Shown piece after piece: positions 18,759-27,243 of a stretch of DNA of 64,000 bases. Location: NCBI GenBank assembly GCA_013215565.1, contig JABSQV010000003.1, forward strand, positions 1-64,000, given 5' to 3'. The position numbers were made by a program, and so were the translations under genes. Source of the DNA: Myxococcales bacterium. Its GTDB lineage: Bacteria; Myxococcota_A; UBA9160; SZUA-336. Position 1 is the stretch's first letter; each line of letters begins with the position of its first letter. The notes below the pieces were generated by a model that was not told the origin of the DNA, ran no database searches, and saw only the letters and a program-made list of their open reading frames with translations.

Positions 18759-19247
18759 TCAGAACTCGGGCATGATCTGCACGAGGAGATGCCCCCCGCG
18801 ATAGCGGGCCCCGCCGACCACGAAGGGCTTTCGGTTCTGCATCCGGAGTCGCGTATCCAGCCCAGCGCGAGCACCGCGCGGTAGCCGGACGTGAAGGTGC
18901 AGCCGTCCGTCGACGACCGAGATCGGGACCATCCGCACCGCGCTCCCGCCCGGCATCGCAACCTGGGCCCAGGTTCCGAACGGGACCACGAAGCTCCGCT
19001 TCTGTACGGCGGTGAGCGTCCCGAAGCGCATCGGGCGAATCCGAGCCTGCAGTAGCTGGCACTCGGGATCAATGGTTCCCGGCTGAGACATGCCATGCGC
19101 GATCAGGACCGTGAGCGCGACGTTCCGCACCTCGGGGATCCCCGCGTTTTGCGACTGGCCGAAGGCGGCCCCGGAGCCCGCGCAGCCCGCCAGCGCGAAT
19201 ACCAGGGCACCCCTACAGAGCGCTCGACGCGGGGCGGTGGGCAGCAC
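18759..19247 (-). CDS. predicted lipoprotein encoded with an ECF sigma/anti-sigma pair
   Basis: The 162-residue protein has a signal segment with a lipobox (ALAGC, Cys22), so it should be an envelope lipoprotein. The rest has alternating strands with a repeated hydrophobic pattern (TLTAVQKRSFVVPFGTW, VRMVPISVVDGRLHLHVRL, GGHLLVQIMPEF) and no motif I recognise. It begins one base after the anti-sigma stop and is the third gene of the sigma/anti-sigma/lipoprotein unit, so a role as part of the sensed envelope process or as a regulon member is a reasonable guess. Function unknown. Confidence 0.72.
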   Translation of the reverse strand: MLPTAPRRALCRGALVFALAGCAGSGAAFGQSQNAGIPEVRNVALTVLIAHGMSQPGTIDPECQLLQARIRPMRFGTLTAVQKRSFVVPFGTWAQVAMPGGSAVRMVPISVVDGRLHLHVRLPRGARAGLDTRLRMQNRKPFVVGGARYRGGHLLVQIMPEF

Positions 19248-19248
19248 G

Positions 19249-19815
19249 CTAGGCGTTCCTGGCAGAGGCAGCGCGCGAGATCAGCTCGGGCTCCTCATCC
19301 AGCATCCACACCACCGTTGCGCCGTCCTCGGCCTCGAAGACCATCACGGAAACATCCCCCTGATCGAGGTCATAGATGGTGTCCGGAGTCCAGGACTCGG
19401 CGGTCGCGGCCAGGCTCGGCTGGCTTCCGAGGCGGGGCTCCCCGGTTCCGACGAAGGGCAGAACCGCGACCGCCAGCAGCCCGGCGAGGGCGGCCCCGGC
19501 AAGCACGCGCGCGGGTGCGGGCCGCAGCAGCGTCGCGAGGCGGTCCCGGAGAGCGGGTCCGGAAGGCGGGCCCAGTTCGGCATCGACCGCGCGCAGCCCC
19601 GGGCGGAGCGACGCCAGTAAACGATCCGGGTCGGGACCCGGCGGGCCGTCGGTCCAGGTCACGCGCACGGCCTCGCTGAGGATCCGCATGTCGTGAAGCA
19701 GCCTCGCGGATTCGGGATCGGCCTCGATCTGTTGCTCGAACCGCTGCCGGGCGGGCCCCGAGAGGGCACCGTCGCGGTACGCGCCGAGTCGCCGAAGGAA
19801 GCCGGGGCCCTTCAA
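19249..19815 (-). CDS. membrane anti-sigma factor (zinc-less)
   Basis: The 188-residue protein has the shape of an ECF anti-sigma factor: a cytoplasmic N-terminal domain (residues 1-100) with AYRDGALSGPARQRFEQQIE, one transmembrane helix (about 103-122) and a periplasmic tail. The zf-HC2 cysteines (HxxxCxxC) that many relatives carry are absent; the equivalent stretch reads ADPESARLL. It overlaps the sigma stop by 4 bp (ATGA), so it is translationally coupled to it. It would hold the sigma factor at the membrane until an envelope signal releases it. Confidence 0.8.
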   Translation of the reverse strand: MKGPGFLRRLGAYRDGALSGPARQRFEQQIEADPESARLLHDMRILSEAVRVTWTDGPPGPDPDRLLASLRPGLRAVDAELGPPSGPALRDRLATLLRPAPARVLAGAALAGLLAVAVLPFVGTGEPRLGSQPSLAATAESWTPDTIYDLDQGDVSVMVFEAEDGATVVWMLDEEPELISRAASARNA

Positions 19816-20471
19816 GCCGCGTCCTCGGGGCTGACGCCGCGCTCCCGGAGAAAGCTCGTCAGCTTGCGGCGCGCATAGTGCAGGCGGCTCATCACCGTGC
19901 CCTTCGAGATTTCCATCGCCTTGGCGATCTCTTCATAGGATAGCCCCTCAACCTCTCGAAGCAGGAGCACCTCGCGCTGGCCGTCCGGTAGCTGCTGGAT
20001 TCCCTCGGAAAGGATCCTGCGGACCTGAGCGCGCCGGGCGGTCGCATCGGGATCCGGCGGCTGACCGACCACGGCGCGGGGCTCGATCTCGTGCGCGACG
20101 CCGTCGTCCCACTCGACCCGGGTCCCGGGGCGCTCCCTGCGCCGCCGATCGAGCGCCAGGTTGACGACGATTCGGTAGAGCCAGGTGTAGAAAGCGGAGC
20201 GCTGTTCAAACTTCCGAATGCCGCGATAGGCCTTGATGAAGGCGTCCTGGAGCACGTCCTCGCTCTGGTCCGCGTCCCGCAGGATCCGGAACGCGACCCG
20301 GTAGGCACGCTCTGAGAAGCGCCGGACGAGGACCTCAAACGCTTCACGGCTCCCTTCGCGCGCCTTCCGAACCAGCTCGCTATCACTTGGCGCGTCCTCA
20401 GCCTGTTCCGCCGCCCCGGCCCCCTTGGCCGCGACCCGGTCCCGGGCGCTCCTACTACTGCCACCAGCCAC
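19812..20471 (-). CDS. ECF RNA polymerase sigma factor (RpoE-like)
   Basis: Region 2 is visible as FEVLVRRFSERAYRVAFRILRDADQSEDVLQDAFIKAYRGI and region 4 as LPDGQREVLLLREVEGLSYEEIAKAMEISKGTVMSRLHYARRKL (quoted here as motif names: the -10 reader and the -35 HTH). I place the start at the GTG at 20471, giving 219 residues; a longer frame reaches back to 20687 but would overlap the end of polA and adds a low-complexity basic stretch, so it is less likely. The stop overlaps the anti-sigma start. It is downstream of polA by 70 bp and probably autoregulated. Confidence 0.88.
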   Translation of the reverse strand: MAGGSSRSARDRVAAKGAGAAEQAEDAPSDSELVRKAREGSREAFEVLVRRFSERAYRVAFRILRDADQSEDVLQDAFIKAYRGIRKFEQRSAFYTWLYRIVVNLALDRRRRERPGTRVEWDDGVAHEIEPRAVVGQPPDPDATARRAQVRRILSEGIQQLPDGQREVLLLREVEGLSYEEIAKAMEISKGTVMSRLHYARRKLTSFLRERGVSPEDAA

Positions 20472-20541
20472 GCGTTGGACGGTCGCAGAGCCAAAGGAAT
20501 TCGGCCAGCCGGGGCCAGCATCCCGCCTGCGGGCCAACTTC

Positions 20542-23220
20542 CTAGTGCGCTTCTCGCCAATTCCGGCCCTCGCCTGCGTGGACCTCGATCGGGACCCGTA
20601 GGGCTGCAGCCCCCCGCATCTCGCCGATCGCGAGCTCCGAGAACGCCCGGAGGTCCTCCGGGTGGACTTCGAACACCAGTTCGTCATGCACCTGCAGGAT
20701 CATCTGGGCCCGCGGCCCAGCGGGGCCGGCCAGGGCCGCGTCGATCCGGACCATGGCGCGCTTGATCATGTCCGCCGCGGTCCCCTGGATCGCCGAGTTC
20801 ACGGCCATCCGCTCGGCGGCAGAACGTCGGGCACGATTGCGCGAAGAGAGATCCGGGAGATAGCGCCGGCGGCCGTCCAGGGTCTCGGCATAGCCGACGC
20901 CGCGGGCGCGCTCGACAGCCTGGTCCAGGTAGGCACGCACCCCGGGATAGCGCTCGAAAACCGCCTTGATCAGGCCACGGGCCTCGGCCTGGGCGATCCC
21001 GAGCGTGCGCGCGATGCCGAAGGCCGAGGAGCCGTAAATGATCCCGAAGTTGACGGCCTTCATGCGGTCACGCTGATCGGGGGTCACGGCTTCGATCGGA
21101 ATCTCGAAAACCAGGGCCGCGGTGTGGGCATGCACGTCCTCCCCGGAGGCGAAGGCGCTCAGCAGCCGCTCGTCCTCCGAGAGGTGGGCCAGGATCCGGA
21201 GCTCGACCTGGCTGTAGTCCGCCGAGTACAGCAGGCGCCCCTCCGCGGGAATGAAGGCTTCCCGGATCCGCTGGCCGATCGGGGTCCGGATCGGGATGTT
21301 TTGAAGATTCGGGTTCGAGGCCGAGAGCCTCCCGGTCGCCGCCACCGTCTGGTTGAAGGTGCAGTGGATGCGACCGGTCTCGGGATCGACCAGGCCGGGC
21401 AGCGCGTCGACGTAGGTGTTCTTCAGCTTGGTCATGCGCCGAAAGCCGAGCAGCTCGGCCGGGAGCTCGTGAGAGAGCGCGAGCTCCTCGAGCACGGACT
21501 CGTCGGTCGAGAAGCCCGTCTTGGTGCGCTTTCCGGGCGGTAGGGCGAGCTTCTCGAACAGCACACGCTGCAGCTGCTTGGTGGACCCGATCTTGAATTC
21601 CTCATCTGCCAGCGCGTAGATCCGGGTCTCGAGCCGCGCGAGCTCTGCCCCGAGTTCCTGCGCCAGATCCCGCAGCCGCACTTCGTCGATCCGAACGCCC
21701 GCGAGTTCCATCCGGGCCAACACCCGCACCAGCGGCACCTCGACCTGCTCGTAGAGTTCGAGTTCGCGACCCCGGGCCAGCCGCTGATCGAGCTGCGCGG
21801 CGAGTTCGAGGCCGGTACCGACCTCCGAGCCCCAGATCGCGGACAGTTCCTCCGGCTCGGCCGCCGCCGCTCCGCGGCGCCGTGCGCCCTTTCCGAGCAG
21901 ATCCTCGGCCGCCGGGATCGAGGCGTCCAGAAACGCCCGAGTCAGCGCCTCGGGCCGCCGAACCTGCTGCGAGGGGTCGATCACGTAGGCGGCGACCGCG
22001 AGGTCGCGAAGCTCGCCCCGCAGTTCGAGCCCGCGTCGGGCAAGCGCGATCGCGTCCCGCTTGAGGTCGTGGCCGACCCAGACACGCTCCGGGTCCGAGA
22101 ACAGCGCGGCGAGCGGCGCCGGCAGCCCGGCAGGCCCGAGCACCGCCGCCGGCACGAGCGCGGCCTTGCCCGAGAGCCCGCCGATCGCAATCGCCACGAG
22201 CTCGCCCCGCATTGGCTCCCCCGGGTCGAGCACGCAGGCGAGCGAGAGGCGGTCGCACACGGAGAGCCGGGCGCAGAGCGCGGCCAGCGCCTCGGGAGTC
22301 TCCACGCTCTCGGTCTCGATCCGGAGCTCGGGGGCCTGCCGCGCCTCCGTCCCGCCGCCCCCGGAGCCAGCCTCGAACTCGTCCAGCAGGCGCCGAAGCT
22401 CGAACTCCCGAAACAGCTCGAGCAGCGCCGGGCGGTCCGGGCCGCGCACCACCAAGTCTTCGATGTCGACCCCGAGCGCCAGCGAATCGCGCAGACGCGA
22501 AAGCTCGCGCGAGAGCCGGGCACTCGCGGCACCCTGGCGCAGGGCCTCTCGCTGACGCTTAGAGGGGACCTCTCCGGCGGACTCGAGCAACCGGTCGAGG
22601 CTCCCGTATCGAGACAGCAACCCGACCGCCCCCTTCTCGCCGATCCCGGCGACGCCGGGAATGTTGTCGGAAGAATCTCCGACCAGGGCCCTGAAATCGA
22701 GCATCTGCGCGGGCTGAACGCCGAAGCGAGCCTCGACCTCGGCAGGCCCGAAGCGGCGGTCCCGCATCGTGTCGAGCACGCACACGCGTTCGGAGACCAA
22801 TTGCAGCAGGTCCCGGTCGGTCGAGACGATCACGACCTCGAGCCCGGCTGCTTCGGCCCGGCGCGCCAGCGTGGCGATCACGTCGTCGGCCTCCTCGCCG
22901 TCGAGCTGCACGGAGCCGAGGCGGTACGCGTCACAAATGCTGCGGATTCCGGGAAGTTGAGCGCCGAGGTCCTCGGGCATGCGGTCGCGCTTCGCCTTGT
23001 AGCCGGGGTACATCTCGCGCCGGCGATCCGACGCGCGGGCGCCGTCCCAGACCACGGCGAGCCGCTCGGGCTGCTGCTCGCGCAGGAGCTTCTGCAGCAT
23101 GCTGGCGAAGCCCAGAATCGCGTTCGTGGGGAGGCCCGCCGCGTTGGCGAGCGCCGGAAGCGCGAAGAACGCGCGGTAGATGCTGGAACTCGCGTCGATC
23201 AGGAACAGACGCTCGGCCAT
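20542..23220 (-). CDS. polA: DNA polymerase I
   Basis: The 892-residue enzyme fills gaps and removes RNA primers. The N-terminal 5' nuclease (residues 1-290) has DASSSIYRAFFAL, EADDVIATLA and DSSDNIPGV. The C-terminal polymerase has DYSQVELRILAHL (motif A), DRMKAVNFGIIYG (motif B) and QVHDELVFEV (motif C). The middle 3'-5' exonuclease-like domain is degenerate: the DxE of Exo I is missing (LACVLDPGEP), Exo II reads GHDLKRD instead of NLKYD, and no YxxxD Exo III is seen. It is therefore probably proofreading-deficient, as in Bacillus and Thermus Pol I. Confidence 0.96.
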   Translation of the reverse strand: MAERLFLIDASSSIYRAFFALPALANAAGLPTNAILGFASMLQKLLREQQPERLAVVWDGARASDRRREMYPGYKAKRDRMPEDLGAQLPGIRSICDAYRLGSVQLDGEEADDVIATLARRAEAAGLEVVIVSTDRDLLQLVSERVCVLDTMRDRRFGPAEVEARFGVQPAQMLDFRALVGDSSDNIPGVAGIGEKGAVGLLSRYGSLDRLLESAGEVPSKRQREALRQGAASARLSRELSRLRDSLALGVDIEDLVVRGPDRPALLELFREFELRRLLDEFEAGSGGGGTEARQAPELRIETESVETPEALAALCARLSVCDRLSLACVLDPGEPMRGELVAIAIGGLSGKAALVPAAVLGPAGLPAPLAALFSDPERVWVGHDLKRDAIALARRGLELRGELRDLAVAAYVIDPSQQVRRPEALTRAFLDASIPAAEDLLGKGARRRGAAAAEPEELSAIWGSEVGTGLELAAQLDQRLARGRELELYEQVEVPLVRVLARMELAGVRIDEVRLRDLAQELGAELARLETRIYALADEEFKIGSTKQLQRVLFEKLALPPGKRTKTGFSTDESVLEELALSHELPAELLGFRRMTKLKNTYVDALPGLVDPETGRIHCTFNQTVAATGRLSASNPNLQNIPIRTPIGQRIREAFIPAEGRLLYSADYSQVELRILAHLSEDERLLSAFASGEDVHAHTAALVFEIPIEAVTPDQRDRMKAVNFGIIYGSSAFGIARTLGIAQAEARGLIKAVFERYPGVRAYLDQAVERARGVGYAETLDGRRRYLPDLSSRNRARRSAAERMAVNSAIQGTAADMIKRAMVRIDAALAGPAGPRAQMILQVHDELVFEVHPEDLRAFSELAIGEMRGAAALRVPIEVHAGEGRNWREAH

Positions 23221-23265
23221 CGCTCGGGGTGTAGCACGCGACCGGCGGCGCTCACAAGCACGCGC

Positions 23266-24399
23266 TCAGACTGACGAGAAGCGCTCGATCAGCCGCGGGT
23301 CGGCGCGCATTGCTTCGAGGTCGCGCCGGCTCTTGACCGGGTAGTAACGACCGCGTGGACCGGTTCGCGGAATGGAAAGAAAGGCGGTCTCGACGAAGGC
23401 CGAGACCTCGCCGATCAGGTGCTCGATCTGGACCACCGGCTGTTCGGCGACCCGCTTCTCCACGTAGAACCACGAGAGCGGCAGTTCGCGCGCCAGGGCA
23501 TCGAGCGAGAAGAGCGCGGTATTCGTGTTGACGAAGGGCATCCGGCCCCAGTCGTAGCCTTCGGGAAAGCGGAATCCCTCGACGAGTTGAAGCCGGCCGC
23601 GCACGCGCATCGGGGCGCCGCCTGCATCCCCGGCGATCGTGGGGACCACCTCGGCCGTCATCCCGGCGCCGCTCTCCAGGTGGTAACCGACGATCACAGG
23701 ATCCGGCTCGGCACCCAGGTTGTCGACGTTCGAAAGCAGGACGGTCGCGACCCCGCGGCCCCGAAGCGCTTCGAGCAGCCCCGACTCTCGCAGCGCCTGC
23801 GGCAGGTCCCCGTGTCCCGGCGCGTAAGGTGAGAGCGCACCGTCCGGACCCCGAAACAACTCACCCCGGGGCGTGAGACGCAGCGAAACCTGTTGCAGAA
23901 TCAGGTGCACGTCGTCCTCGAGGCCGCGTTCGCGCAGGAACTCCAGGGTCGGTGCCTGGGTCGCAAAGCTGTTCATGACCAGAAATGGCACGGGACCGAG
24001 GGCGCGAGCCTGCGCCCGTTTGATCTCGAGAAAACTCCGACCGGCGAAGGCTTCCACGACACCCTTCACGCCACCGCCGAAGCGGGTCGCCATTCCGCCG
24101 TTCAGGACGGCAACTGCGACCGCTCCCTGCGCGAGCGCTCGGCGTCCGATTTCGGCATAGCGGCGACGGCGCGCATCCGGGAGCCCATCGAGGGCCTCGA
24201 TTTCGCCGGAGTCCGGGAGTCCGGGCGGGTCGGGAAGCCGGTTGGCCTCGAGACTGAGCCGCCCGGAGGCGACCTGGGCCGCGTGGCGCTCGATCAACTC
24301 GCGGTCGAGCCGCGCACCCCAACGCACCCCCAGGCGCGGGGCGAGTTCCGCGTCGATGCGCTCCCAGTCGAATCTTCCGGCACGACCTTCTGCTGCCAT
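23266..24399 (-). CDS. UTP-glucose-1-phosphate uridylyltransferase-like (UDPGP family)
   Basis: The 377-residue protein has the UDPGP-family nucleotidyltransferase pattern: LNGGMATRFGGGVKG (nucleotide loop with activating Lys), PFLVMNSFAT, LSNVDNLGA (uridine and metal contacts), and a late FVETAFLSIPRTGPRGRYYPVK block. It would make UDP-glucose or a related UDP-sugar. Compared with eukaryote-type enzymes it lacks the C-terminal beta-helix, as bacterial members often do. It lies 45 bp upstream of polA on the same strand. The sugar specificity cannot be fixed from sequence. Confidence 0.83.
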   Translation of the reverse strand: MAAEGRAGRFDWERIDAELAPRLGVRWGARLDRELIERHAAQVASGRLSLEANRLPDPPGLPDSGEIEALDGLPDARRRRYAEIGRRALAQGAVAVAVLNGGMATRFGGGVKGVVEAFAGRSFLEIKRAQARALGPVPFLVMNSFATQAPTLEFLRERGLEDDVHLILQQVSLRLTPRGELFRGPDGALSPYAPGHGDLPQALRESGLLEALRGRGVATVLLSNVDNLGAEPDPVIVGYHLESGAGMTAEVVPTIAGDAGGAPMRVRGRLQLVEGFRFPEGYDWGRMPFVNTNTALFSLDALARELPLSWFYVEKRVAEQPVVQIEHLIGEVSAFVETAFLSIPRTGPRGRYYPVKSRRDLEAMRADPRLIERFSSV

Positions 24400-24457
24400 T
24401 GGCGCCGCAGTCTTCCCCGACTTGCGTCGGGAGACAAGCCCGCGCGATCATCGCCGC

Positions 24458-24742
24458 ATGCGACCCCGGCCGCCCGCTGACCGAGACCCGGCACCCTTCG
24501 CACCTCGCGTCACGGGGATGATCCTGTTCGGCGTGCTGCTCGCGCTGGGTTCGGCGGGGATCTATGTGCTGCCGGTCCTGCTCGAGCCCGCCCCGGCCGG
24601 GGCGATCCCAGACTACTTCGAGCAGCGAGTCCAGGCCCGGCTCCAGGGGAAGGTGCTCTGGTTTCTTGCCGGTTCGTTTCTGACGGTCACCTGGCTTTCG
24701 ATCCGGGGATGGCTCCCGGGAAGCCGGGGGCGGGGCCGGTGA
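24458..24742 (+). CDS. small two-helix membrane protein, unknown
   Basis: The 94-residue frame from the ATG at 24458 has a Pro-rich N-terminus and two hydrophobic helices (about residues 22-42 and 66-86) separated by a polar loop. It ends in a basic GSRGRGR tail. I do not recognise a family. It lies 59 bp from the divergent UDPGP gene and 4 bp before the gamma-glutamylcyclotransferase-like gene, which suggests an operon with the latter. Longer upstream in-frame starts would run antisense through the UDPGP gene and were not used. Confidence 0.6.
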   Translation: MRPRPPADRDPAPFAPRVTGMILFGVLLALGSAGIYVLPVLLEPAPAGAIPDYFEQRVQARLQGKVLWFLAGSFLTVTWLSIRGWLPGSRGRGR

Positions 24743-24746
24743 TTCC

Positions 24747-25235
24747 ATGGCCGTGAAGCGCGCACATTACTTCGCCTACGGATCGAACCTGGACGGTGTC
24801 CAGATGCGCGAGCGCTGCCCGAGCGCACGCCCCTGCTTCCGCGCGCGGCTCGCTCACCACCGGCTCGACTTCACGCACTTTTCCTCCCAGTGGCTGGGCG
24901 GTGCTGCCGACGTGCTCCCGCACTTCGGCGATTCGGTCTGGGGCCTCGTTTACGAGATCGAGCCCGAAGACCTGCTCCGGCTCGACCGCTTCGAGGGTGG
25001 CTACGACCGGGTCCACCTGACCGTCGAAGACGACGATGGGCGCTCGCACCAGGTGCTCTCGTACACGGTGCGGCGCAAGCGCAGCTTTCTGCCGACGCGG
25101 GTGTATCTGGAGAAGATCATCCGCTGGGCGGAAAGCTGGGACCTGCCGGCCGACTACCTGGAGCGGCTGCGCCGGGTCCGGCCGCTGGACCCGCGCTTTA
25201 GCCGGTCCACTCTATCGCCGCGCCCCCCCAGGTGA
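24747..25235 (+). CDS. gamma-glutamylcyclotransferase-like (AIG2/GGCT family)
   Basis: The 162-residue protein has the GGCT fold signature YGSN (residues 11-14) near the start and the catalytic-type glutamate in LDRFEGGY (Glu83). Members release 5-oxoproline from gamma-glutamyl compounds; others have unknown substrates. Its last 38 bp overlap the convergent fabH gene, and the Pro/Arg-rich C-terminal tail (STLSPRPPR) is encoded in that overlap. Confidence 0.85.
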   Translation: MAVKRAHYFAYGSNLDGVQMRERCPSARPCFRARLAHHRLDFTHFSSQWLGGAADVLPHFGDSVWGLVYEIEPEDLLRLDRFEGGYDRVHLTVEDDDGRSHQVLSYTVRRKRSFLPTRVYLEKIIRWAESWDLPADYLERLRRVRPLDPRFSRSTLSPRPPR

Positions 25236-26184
25236 GACCCGCGCCAAAGCCGGCGCACAGAATCTTGTCTCCCGGAGAGAAGCGCCCTTCGCGGTGGCAC
25301 TCGTCCATGAGCACCGGAATCGACGCGGCCGAGGTGTTGCCGGTGTGCGCGATGTTGGTCGGGACCTTGTCGCGGGGCAGTCCAAGGCGCTCGACAACGG
25401 CCTCGATGATCCTGCTGTTCGCCTGGTGGACCAGGACGTGATCAACCTCGTCCAATTTCCATCCCGCACGCTCGAGCACGTCTCGCGCAACCTGTTCCAT
25501 CGCCTGCACCGCGATCTTGAAGACCTGTCTGCCGTTCATCCGAATGAAGGCCTGGCGTTGCGCGAGAACGTACGGCGAGGGCGGCTGCCGGGATCCTCCG
25601 CCCGGAATCGAAATCAGGCTCGCGAAATTCCCGTCGGACTTGAGCACCGTCGCCCGCAGGCCCCCCTCACCTTCGCGCGCCTCCAACACCACCGCACCCG
25701 CCGCATCGCCGAACAGCACACAGGTGTCTCGGTCTTCGTAGTCCGTAAATTTCGTGAGGGTCTCGGCGCCGATCAGGAGCACACGCGTGTACCCCTCCCC
25801 ACGCATCAGACTGCTGCTCACCTCGAGTCCATAGATGAACCCCGAACAGGCCGCGTTCATGTCGAAACACGGGATTGGACGGGAAACGCGTAGCTCCCGG
25901 TGGACCAGGCAGGCAGTCGCCGGCGTCAGCATGTCGGGCGAAACCGTGCACACGATAATTAGGTCGAGCTGGTCTGCCGAAAGCGACGCCATCTCGAGCG
26001 CGCGGCGCGCCGCGACCAGTGAGAGGTCGCTGGAGGCGATGTCCGGTCCGGCCCGGCCCCTTTCGAGAATGCCGGTGCGGGTCCGAATCCAGTCGTCGCT
26101 CGTGTCTACGAGCCGCTCCAACTCCGAATTTCTGAGCTTGGTCTCGGGTACACAGGAGCCCGTACCCGCGATCGCCAGTTTCAC
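25198..26184 (-). CDS. fabH: beta-ketoacyl-ACP synthase III
   Basis: FabH condenses acetyl-CoA (or another acyl-CoA) with malonyl-ACP to start fatty-acid synthesis. The 328-residue protein carries the catalytic triad Cys113 (NAACSGF), His253 (VHQAN) and Asn283 (HTGNTSAAS). It starts with a 4-bp overlap with the acyl-carrier-protein stop, so the two are translationally coupled. Because it lies alone with one ACP rather than in a full fab operon, it could also serve a specialised acyl chain. Probably controlled by the TetR-type regulator encoded just upstream. Confidence 0.93.
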   Translation of the reverse strand: MKLAIAGTGSCVPETKLRNSELERLVDTSDDWIRTRTGILERGRAGPDIASSDLSLVAARRALEMASLSADQLDLIIVCTVSPDMLTPATACLVHRELRVSRPIPCFDMNAACSGFIYGLEVSSSLMRGEGYTRVLLIGAETLTKFTDYEDRDTCVLFGDAAGAVVLEAREGEGGLRATVLKSDGNFASLISIPGGGSRQPPSPYVLAQRQAFIRMNGRQVFKIAVQAMEQVARDVLERAGWKLDEVDHVLVHQANSRIIEAVVERLGLPRDKVPTNIAHTGNTSAASIPVLMDECHREGRFSPGDKILCAGFGAGLTWGGAAIEWTG

Positions 26185-26426
26185 GCGGGGGCCTCGGCCT
26201 TCCTCGCCACGTAGGAAACGATGTCCTGGATCGTGCGAATGTTCTCGACGTCGTCGTCGGGAACTTCGATCGAGAATTCTTCTTCGAGCGCCATCACGAG
26301 TTCCACAACGTCGAGTGAGTCGGCTCCGAGATCATCGAGCAGGTTCGCCTCCGGCACCAGAGCGGCCCGATCTACCCCCAGTTGATCCCCCACGATCGAC
26401 GCCACCTTCGCCGCGAACTGCTCCAT
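26181..26426 (-). CDS. acyl carrier protein
   Basis: This 81-residue acidic protein has the phosphopantetheine attachment motif GADSLDVVELV (Ser37) and the usual four-helix ACP pattern. The ATG at 26426 gives the normal ACP length; an in-frame ATG at 26549 would add a 41-residue tail that runs over the promoter and operator candidates and is unlikely. A GGAGGAAGC ribosome-binding site precedes it. It is coupled to fabH by a 4-bp overlap. It may be the housekeeping ACP or a pathway-specific one. Confidence 0.92.
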   Translation of the reverse strand: MEQFAAKVASIVGDQLGVDRAALVPEANLLDDLGADSLDVVELVMALEEEFSIEVPDDDVENIRTIQDIVSYVARKAEAPA

Positions 26427-26507
26427 CGCTTCCTCCGTTGCAAGTGATGCTCGAGGACGGCCCGCGTCTTCCACGCGTTGCGCACGGGGCCCCCCAGGAC
26501 GAAATAA

Positions 26508-26520
26508 TGACTCAGAGTCA
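26508..26520. promoter_or_regulatory. 13-bp palindrome TGACTCAGAGTCA, candidate TetR operator
   Basis: The sequence is a perfect 6+1+6 inverted repeat. It lies 81 bp upstream of the acyl-carrier-protein start and about 10-22 bp downstream of the transcript start predicted from the promoter at 26537-26566. The adjacent gene upstream encodes a TetR-type regulator, so this is the obvious operator candidate for repression of acpP-fabH. Confidence 0.55.
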
Positions 26521-26536
26521 GATTTTTCTCCGATTG

Positions 26537-26566
26537 AATGTATCGACACTGTCTCCGGGCTGTCAA
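26537..26566 (-). promoter_or_regulatory. sigma-70-like promoter for acpP-fabH
   Basis: On the minus strand TTGACA (26566-26561) matches the -35 consensus exactly and is followed after 18 bp by TACATT (26542-26537), four of six at -10. Transcription would start near 26530, just before the palindrome. Confidence 0.5.
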
Positions 26567-26580
26567 TGCGACCGGGAGGA

Positions 26581-27201
26581 TCAGGGTCCCGCCCGCAGAC
26601 CTCGGAGCACGAGCGAGAGCGAGGCTTCGAAGACCTTCTCGAGCGGCTGTGCGCGCAGCGCGCGCCGCTCTGGGTACTGCTCCGTCTGAATCAGGCCGTT
26701 GCCGATGATCCAGAGCAGGTTCGCAACCGCCCACGGGTCGCAGGGCAGGAAGACACCGCTGCCCACGCCTCGCTCAATCTGCGCGGAAAGAATCTGCAGG
26801 CAACGCCTCCAGACCTCAGTGACAGTCGCAACCACCTCGTCCGAGAGTTGCCCGATCAGCAACTGGTTCTCGATCGCCCAGAAGATCCGGAAGTACTCGC
26901 GGTTCTCGACGTAGTGCCGAAAGTAGAAGAGCGCGGTCTTCCGAATCTGCGCTTCCGGATCCAGTTCTGGGTCCAGAGTCTGTCGCATGCGGGCCACGAA
27001 CAGGTGGGCGTTCTCGGCCAGGACCGCGACGTAAAGCGCAGCCTTGCTGTCGAAGTAGCGGTAGATGGTGCCCTTGGCGAGGTCAGCTCGCCGCGCGATC
27101 TCGTCCAGGTTCGCGCGCTCGAAGCCATGCGCAAAAAAAACTTCGCGCGCGTTCTCGAGGATGCGCCGGCGCGTCGCGTTTTTCTTGGCGGCCCGCTCCA
27201 C
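26581..27201 (-). CDS. TetR-family transcriptional regulator
   Basis: The 206-residue protein has a typical TetR N-terminal helix-turn-helix (NATRRRILENAREVFFAHGF, then LDEIARRADLAKGTIYRYFDSKAALYVAV, residues 8-60) and a helical ligand-binding C-terminal half. It lies 42 bp downstream of cysK and 154 bp upstream of acpP, all on the minus strand. Given the palindrome in front of acpP-fabH, it probably senses an acyl-CoA or acyl-ACP and controls fatty-acid start-up, by analogy with fatty-acid TetR regulators; the ligand is unproven. Confidence 0.88.
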   Translation of the reverse strand: MERAAKKNATRRRILENAREVFFAHGFERANLDEIARRADLAKGTIYRYFDSKAALYVAVLAENAHLFVARMRQTLDPELDPEAQIRKTALFYFRHYVENREYFRIFWAIENQLLIGQLSDEVVATVTEVWRRCLQILSAQIERGVGSGVFLPCDPWAVANLLWIIGNGLIQTEQYPERRALRAQPLEKVFEASLSLVLRGLRAGP

Positions 27202-27243
27202 CCAGCGAGTATAGCGTCGGAACGAACGCCCGAGGGTGCCGGC

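Noticed and set aside
20472..20687. Longer N-terminus of the ECF sigma factor reaching into polA
   Set aside because: The extension is basic low complexity, overlaps polA by 146 bp, and a GTG at 20471 gives a normal ECF length.
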